Assembly: GCA_964236735.1 (NCBI GenBank)
Contig: CAXSFM010000001.1
Coordinates: 372,001-436,000 of the forward strand
Source of the DNA: JAIVJG01 sp964236735
Lineage (GTDB): Bacteria > Acidobacteriota > Blastocatellia > Pyrinomonadales > Pyrinomonadaceae
Reading direction: 5' to 3'
DNA length: 64,000 nucleotides
A program made the position numbers and the translations under genes. The first letter of the stretch is position 1. Each line of letters starts with the position of its first letter. The notes beneath the pieces were generated by a model that was not told the DNA's origin, did no database searches, and was given only the letters and a program-made list of their open reading frames with translations. Below, piece after piece: positions 61,410-64,000 of this stretch.

Positions 61410-64000
61410 TCATGGTTTGACGAACTCTTCCACTTTCAAATCTTCGCCGTCGGTGCTGACGGTGATTGTTCCGCTGTGGCCGGTGGTGAGGATTTCCGTC
61501 CCATGCGCGTGCCAGCGTGCGAGGACTTCCGCGTGCGGGTGGCCGTAAGGCGAAAGTGTTCCGACCGAGACGACGGCCAGCGCGGGGTGCGTCGCGCTGA
61601 CGAACGCCTCCGTCGAGGATGTCTTGCTGCCGTGATGCGCGACCTTGACGACATCGCTGCGGAGATCATCCTGCGCTGCCACAAGCGCGGCCTCCGCCCC
61701 GTTTTCGATGTCGCCCGTGAGCAGAAAAGTCTTACTGCCGTAGCGAACGCGCAAGACCAACGAGTCGTTGTTCTGCGACGGCGCGAGTGCGTAGTTAGCG
61801 ACGCGCTCAGGCCACAAGACTTCAATCGTCACCGCGCCAAAGTTGAGTTGGTCGCCTCGCCCGACGAGGTACAACGGAACGCCTTCGCGTCGCGTCGTGC
61901 CGGCGAAGCGCGCGAACTCCGGGTCGCCTGCGGGCGAGCGTCCAACGAGCGCGGCATCAACCTTGAAATTTTTCGCCACCGCATTGAGGCCGTCAATGTG
62001 ATCGGCGTCGGCGTGCGTCGCCAGCACGTAGTTGATGCGGTCAAGCCCGCGCCACCAGAGATACTCCGAGACAACCGCATCGCCGATGCCGCGCGTGTCG
62101 CGCTCGAAGGGTTCGGCGTTTTCATCGTCCGATTCGCGCGCCGCACGTATGCCCGTATTCGACGGGCGGCCACCGCCATCCACGAGCAAAGTCTCGCCGC
62201 CGGGCATCGTGAGCAGCGCGGCGTCACCTTGCCCCACGTCAAGAAAATCTATGCGGAGCCGCCCCGTTGCCCTGCCCGCGCTCAGAGGATGCGCGACGAT
62301 GATAATAAACATCACGACGAGTGCGGCTGACGCGAGAGGCGCGAAGTTGAGCCGCCACGCACTCGTCTCGACATCATCAGCGTCCGGCACGTTGCCGACT
62401 GTTTGCCAGCGCGACAGCGCGAAGATAATCGCCACGATGGGCACGAAGTAAATCGCATAGATGGACGCCGCCGCGCCCGTGTATTCGGGAAGGCGCACGC
62501 TCGCCAGATGAAATTTCGCGAACAAGTCAACGCTGTGCGTCATCAACCAGTTGATCGCTTCGGTGAGACGCACGAGCGGAGCGGCGAGGCTCGCGCTCAA
62601 CTGAGAGAGCAGCAACGCCGCGAGCGCGATGAATGCGAGCGCGGCCATCAGCACGCCGACGACGATGTTGAGCAGGAGCGAGGCGAACGAAAGACGGTGA
62701 AAGTAGAGAACGAGCAGAGGCAGCAGCACGAGTTGCACTGTTGCGGACAGAAGCACGGCGGCGAAGACGTGTCGCAGCAGTTTTTGTAAACGCCAATGGT
62801 CGAGACGCGCGGCGAGCGTTGATTTGAACGGGCGATAGCTGTGCGTCGCGCGCGTCATCCCGCGCCGCCATTCGCGCTCGCTCCAGTAAAGCGTCTCGGC
62901 GAAGACGAGCAGGAGGCGCGGGCAGACGGGCGGGTACGGCGCGGCGCTCGTCGGATGCCATTCGCCTGCGGCTTTGAGATTTGTGAGGAGCGGCCACGCC
63001 AGCGCGACGATTGCCAGCACGGAGAAAAACGTCAACTGGAACGAAGGATCAAAGATGTCGCGCGGACTCCACACGAGCAGGAGCAATGCCGCGCCGCCGA
63101 GGGCGTTAAGCGAGCTGGCGCGGCGTCCAATCAAGGGCGCGAGCGTGACGAGCGAGAACATCAATGCCGCGCGTACGACGGAGGCTCCCGCGCCGACCAT
63201 CAAGGCGTAGATCCAGACGAGCGCGACGGTCGCAGCCCAACGCCACGCGCGCTTGCGTGTCATCCAACCCGCGACGACCCACACGATGCCGCCGATAAAA
63301 GTGATGTGCAGCCCGCTAATCACGAGGACGTGAAACGTCCCGCCCTCGCGAAATCTCTCGGCTGTCGCGTGCGAGAGGCCGTAGCGATTGCCGAGCATCG
63401 CGGCTTTGAGGACGCCCGCCGTGTCTGCGGAAAACTTTTCGTCGAACAGTTCGATCAAAGTCGCGCGCCACTCTTCGAGCCACACGAGCGGCACAAAGAC
63501 GCGCACGTCGTCCAGACGCTCGACGAGCAAAGGACTCTTAATCGCGCCGCGCGCGTCAACGTCCTCGCGTTCGAGATATTCCGTGAAAGACGAGACGCCG
63601 GGATTGCGGAAACTATCCGCGCGCGTCAGCGCCGACATGACACGCACGCGCGCGCCGCGCCGCAATTCGAGCGCGACATACTCCGCACGCGCACGAACAT
63701 CGCGGACGGGCGCGAACAATTCGACACGCCCTGCCGCCGCGCGCTCGTCGGTCTTTATTCTGAAGCGTTCGACGCGAAGCGTGAGCAGCATCCCATCGGG
63801 CGCGCTCTCCGGCGCGCGTTCCAACACGCCCGTCATCTCGACCGGCTCGTCGGAAGCGACCTCGCCGCGCTCGTAAAACCGGCGCACGCTGTTTTCCGGG
63901 ATGCCTCGTTTTTCTTCCAACGCCAGCGTCGAACCGGCGCAAGCGAAAGCGATGATGAGAAAGAATGTCGCCGGAGAAAGTCTCTTGACGGCAAACGCGA
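61410..64000 (-). CDS. comEC: ComEC/Rec2 DNA-uptake channel (5' end cut by the window)
   Basis: The inner-membrane channel that takes single-stranded DNA into the cell. The frame stays open to the right edge, with a membrane-like segment (TFFLIIAFACAGSTLAL) before the internal TTG at 63920, so the start lies outside. At least 860 residues are visible: an OB-like DUF4131 domain, the ComEC membrane domain (VLVISGLHITFIGGIVWVVAGW, AGASVVRAALMFSLVTLAPL) and a C-terminal metallo-beta-lactamase domain (LDVGQGDAALL, ATHADADHIDGLNAV, VAHHGSKTSSTEAFV). Confidence 0.9.
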   Translation of the reverse strand, partial: AFAVKRLSPATFFLIIAFACAGSTLALEEKRGIPENSVRRFYERGEVASDEPVEMTGVLERAPESAPDGMLLTLRVERFRIKTDERAAAGRVELFAPVRDVRARAEYVALELRRGARVRVMSALTRADSFRNPGVSSFTEYLEREDVDARGAIKSPLLVERLDDVRVFVPLVWLEEWRATLIELFDEKFSADTAGVLKAAMLGNRYGLSHATAERFREGGTFHVLVISGLHITFIGGIVWVVAGWMTRKRAWRWAATVALVWIYALMVGAGASVVRAALMFSLVTLAPLIGRRASSLNALGGAALLLLVWSPRDIFDPSFQLTFFSVLAIVALAWPLLTNLKAAGEWHPTSAAPYPPVCPRLLLVFAETLYWSEREWRRGMTRATHSYRPFKSTLAARLDHWRLQKLLRHVFAAVLLSATVQLVLLPLLVLYFHRLSFASLLLNIVVGVLMAALAFIALAALLLSQLSASLAAPLVRLTEAINWLMTHSVDLFAKFHLASVRLPEYTGAAASIYAIYFVPIVAIIFALSRWQTVGNVPDADDVETSAWRLNFAPLASAALVVMFIIIVAHPLSAGRATGRLRIDFLDVGQGDAALLTMPGGETLLVDGGGRPSNTGIRAARESDDENAEPFERDTRGIGDAVVSEYLWWRGLDRINYVLATHADADHIDGLNAVAKNFKVDAALVGRSPAGDPEFARFAGTTRREGVPLYLVGRGDQLNFGAVTIEVLWPERVANYALAPSQNNDSLVLRVRYGSKTFLLTGDIENGAEAALVAAQDDLRSDVVKVAHHGSKTSSTEAFVSATHPALAVVSVGTLSPYGHPHAEVLARWHAHGTEILTTGHSGTITVSTDGEDLKVEEFVKP

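Noticed and set aside
63920..63920. Internal TTG as the start of comEC
   Set aside because: The frame remains open upstream to the window edge and encodes a membrane helix expected before this point, so the gene is treated as cut by the window.

Overview
The window looks like a chromosomal segment of an Acidobacteriota bacterium, probably class Blastocatellia. This is an inference from GC-rich coding DNA, eukaryotic-type Ser/Thr kinases with YARHG domains, an Oar-type (TonB-plug) segment, PaoABC-like molybdenum hydroxylase genes and many palindromic intergenic repeats; no rRNA or other decisive marker is present. Most of it is core chromosome. No prophage, insertion sequence, integrase or CRISPR array was seen.

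Layout. 0.1-7.3 kb: histone H1-like protein, J-domain protein, then a leftward cluster of N-acetylmuramoyl-alanine amidase, a four-YARHG exported protein and a transmembrane Ser/Thr kinase with its own extracellular YARHG domain; then a DUF2071 gene. 7.4-14.5 kb: tRNA-Leu and the protein-quality-control block tig-clpP-clpX-lon, interrupted by a Uma2-type nuclease. 14.7-22.4 kb: housekeeping genes engB, rho, glgA, trxA, a Cys-cluster protein, purA, tRNA-Lys and two small proteins. 22.4-28.2 kb: FAD monooxygenase, membrane esterase, GGDEF/EAL c-di-GMP enzyme. 28.2-37.4 kb, leftward: a molybdenum hydroxylase operon with a small Cys4 protein at its end, a quinone oxidoreductase, a membrane M28 peptidase and an acidic protein. 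37.5-41.9 kb: glpK-glpD and a zinc-free MDR reductase. 42.0-48.2 kb: a very large alpha-2-macroglobulin. 48.4-50.5 kb: selD read through an in-frame UGA, an exported methyltransferase, tRNA-Glu. 50.6-64 kb: TPR protein, NfeD-like protein, a possible sigma-54 small RNA locus, lnt, prfB with programmed frameshift, ftsK, ComEA-like protein, glycerate kinase, cupin and a partial comEC running off the right edge.

Most notable: (1) the alpha-2-macroglobulin carries three PulG-like repeats plus an Oar-type carboxypeptidase-regulatory/plug segment just before the A2M domain, where bait or anaphylatoxin regions sit in relatives; (2) SelD is itself a selenoprotein, with UGA at the catalytic Cys position and a bacterial-type SECIS hairpin; (3) at least nine long imperfect palindromes share related central cores although their arms differ, and another lies in frame inside a signal-peptide region; (4) a sigma-54-type promoter precedes a roughly 150-nt non-coding stretch ending in a terminator; (5) a perfect palindrome of DnaA-box-like sequences lies just after ftsK.

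Many start codons were moved inward from the longest open frame, because the upstream extension translates one of the palindromic repeats or because a good Shine-Dalgarno sequence lies closer.
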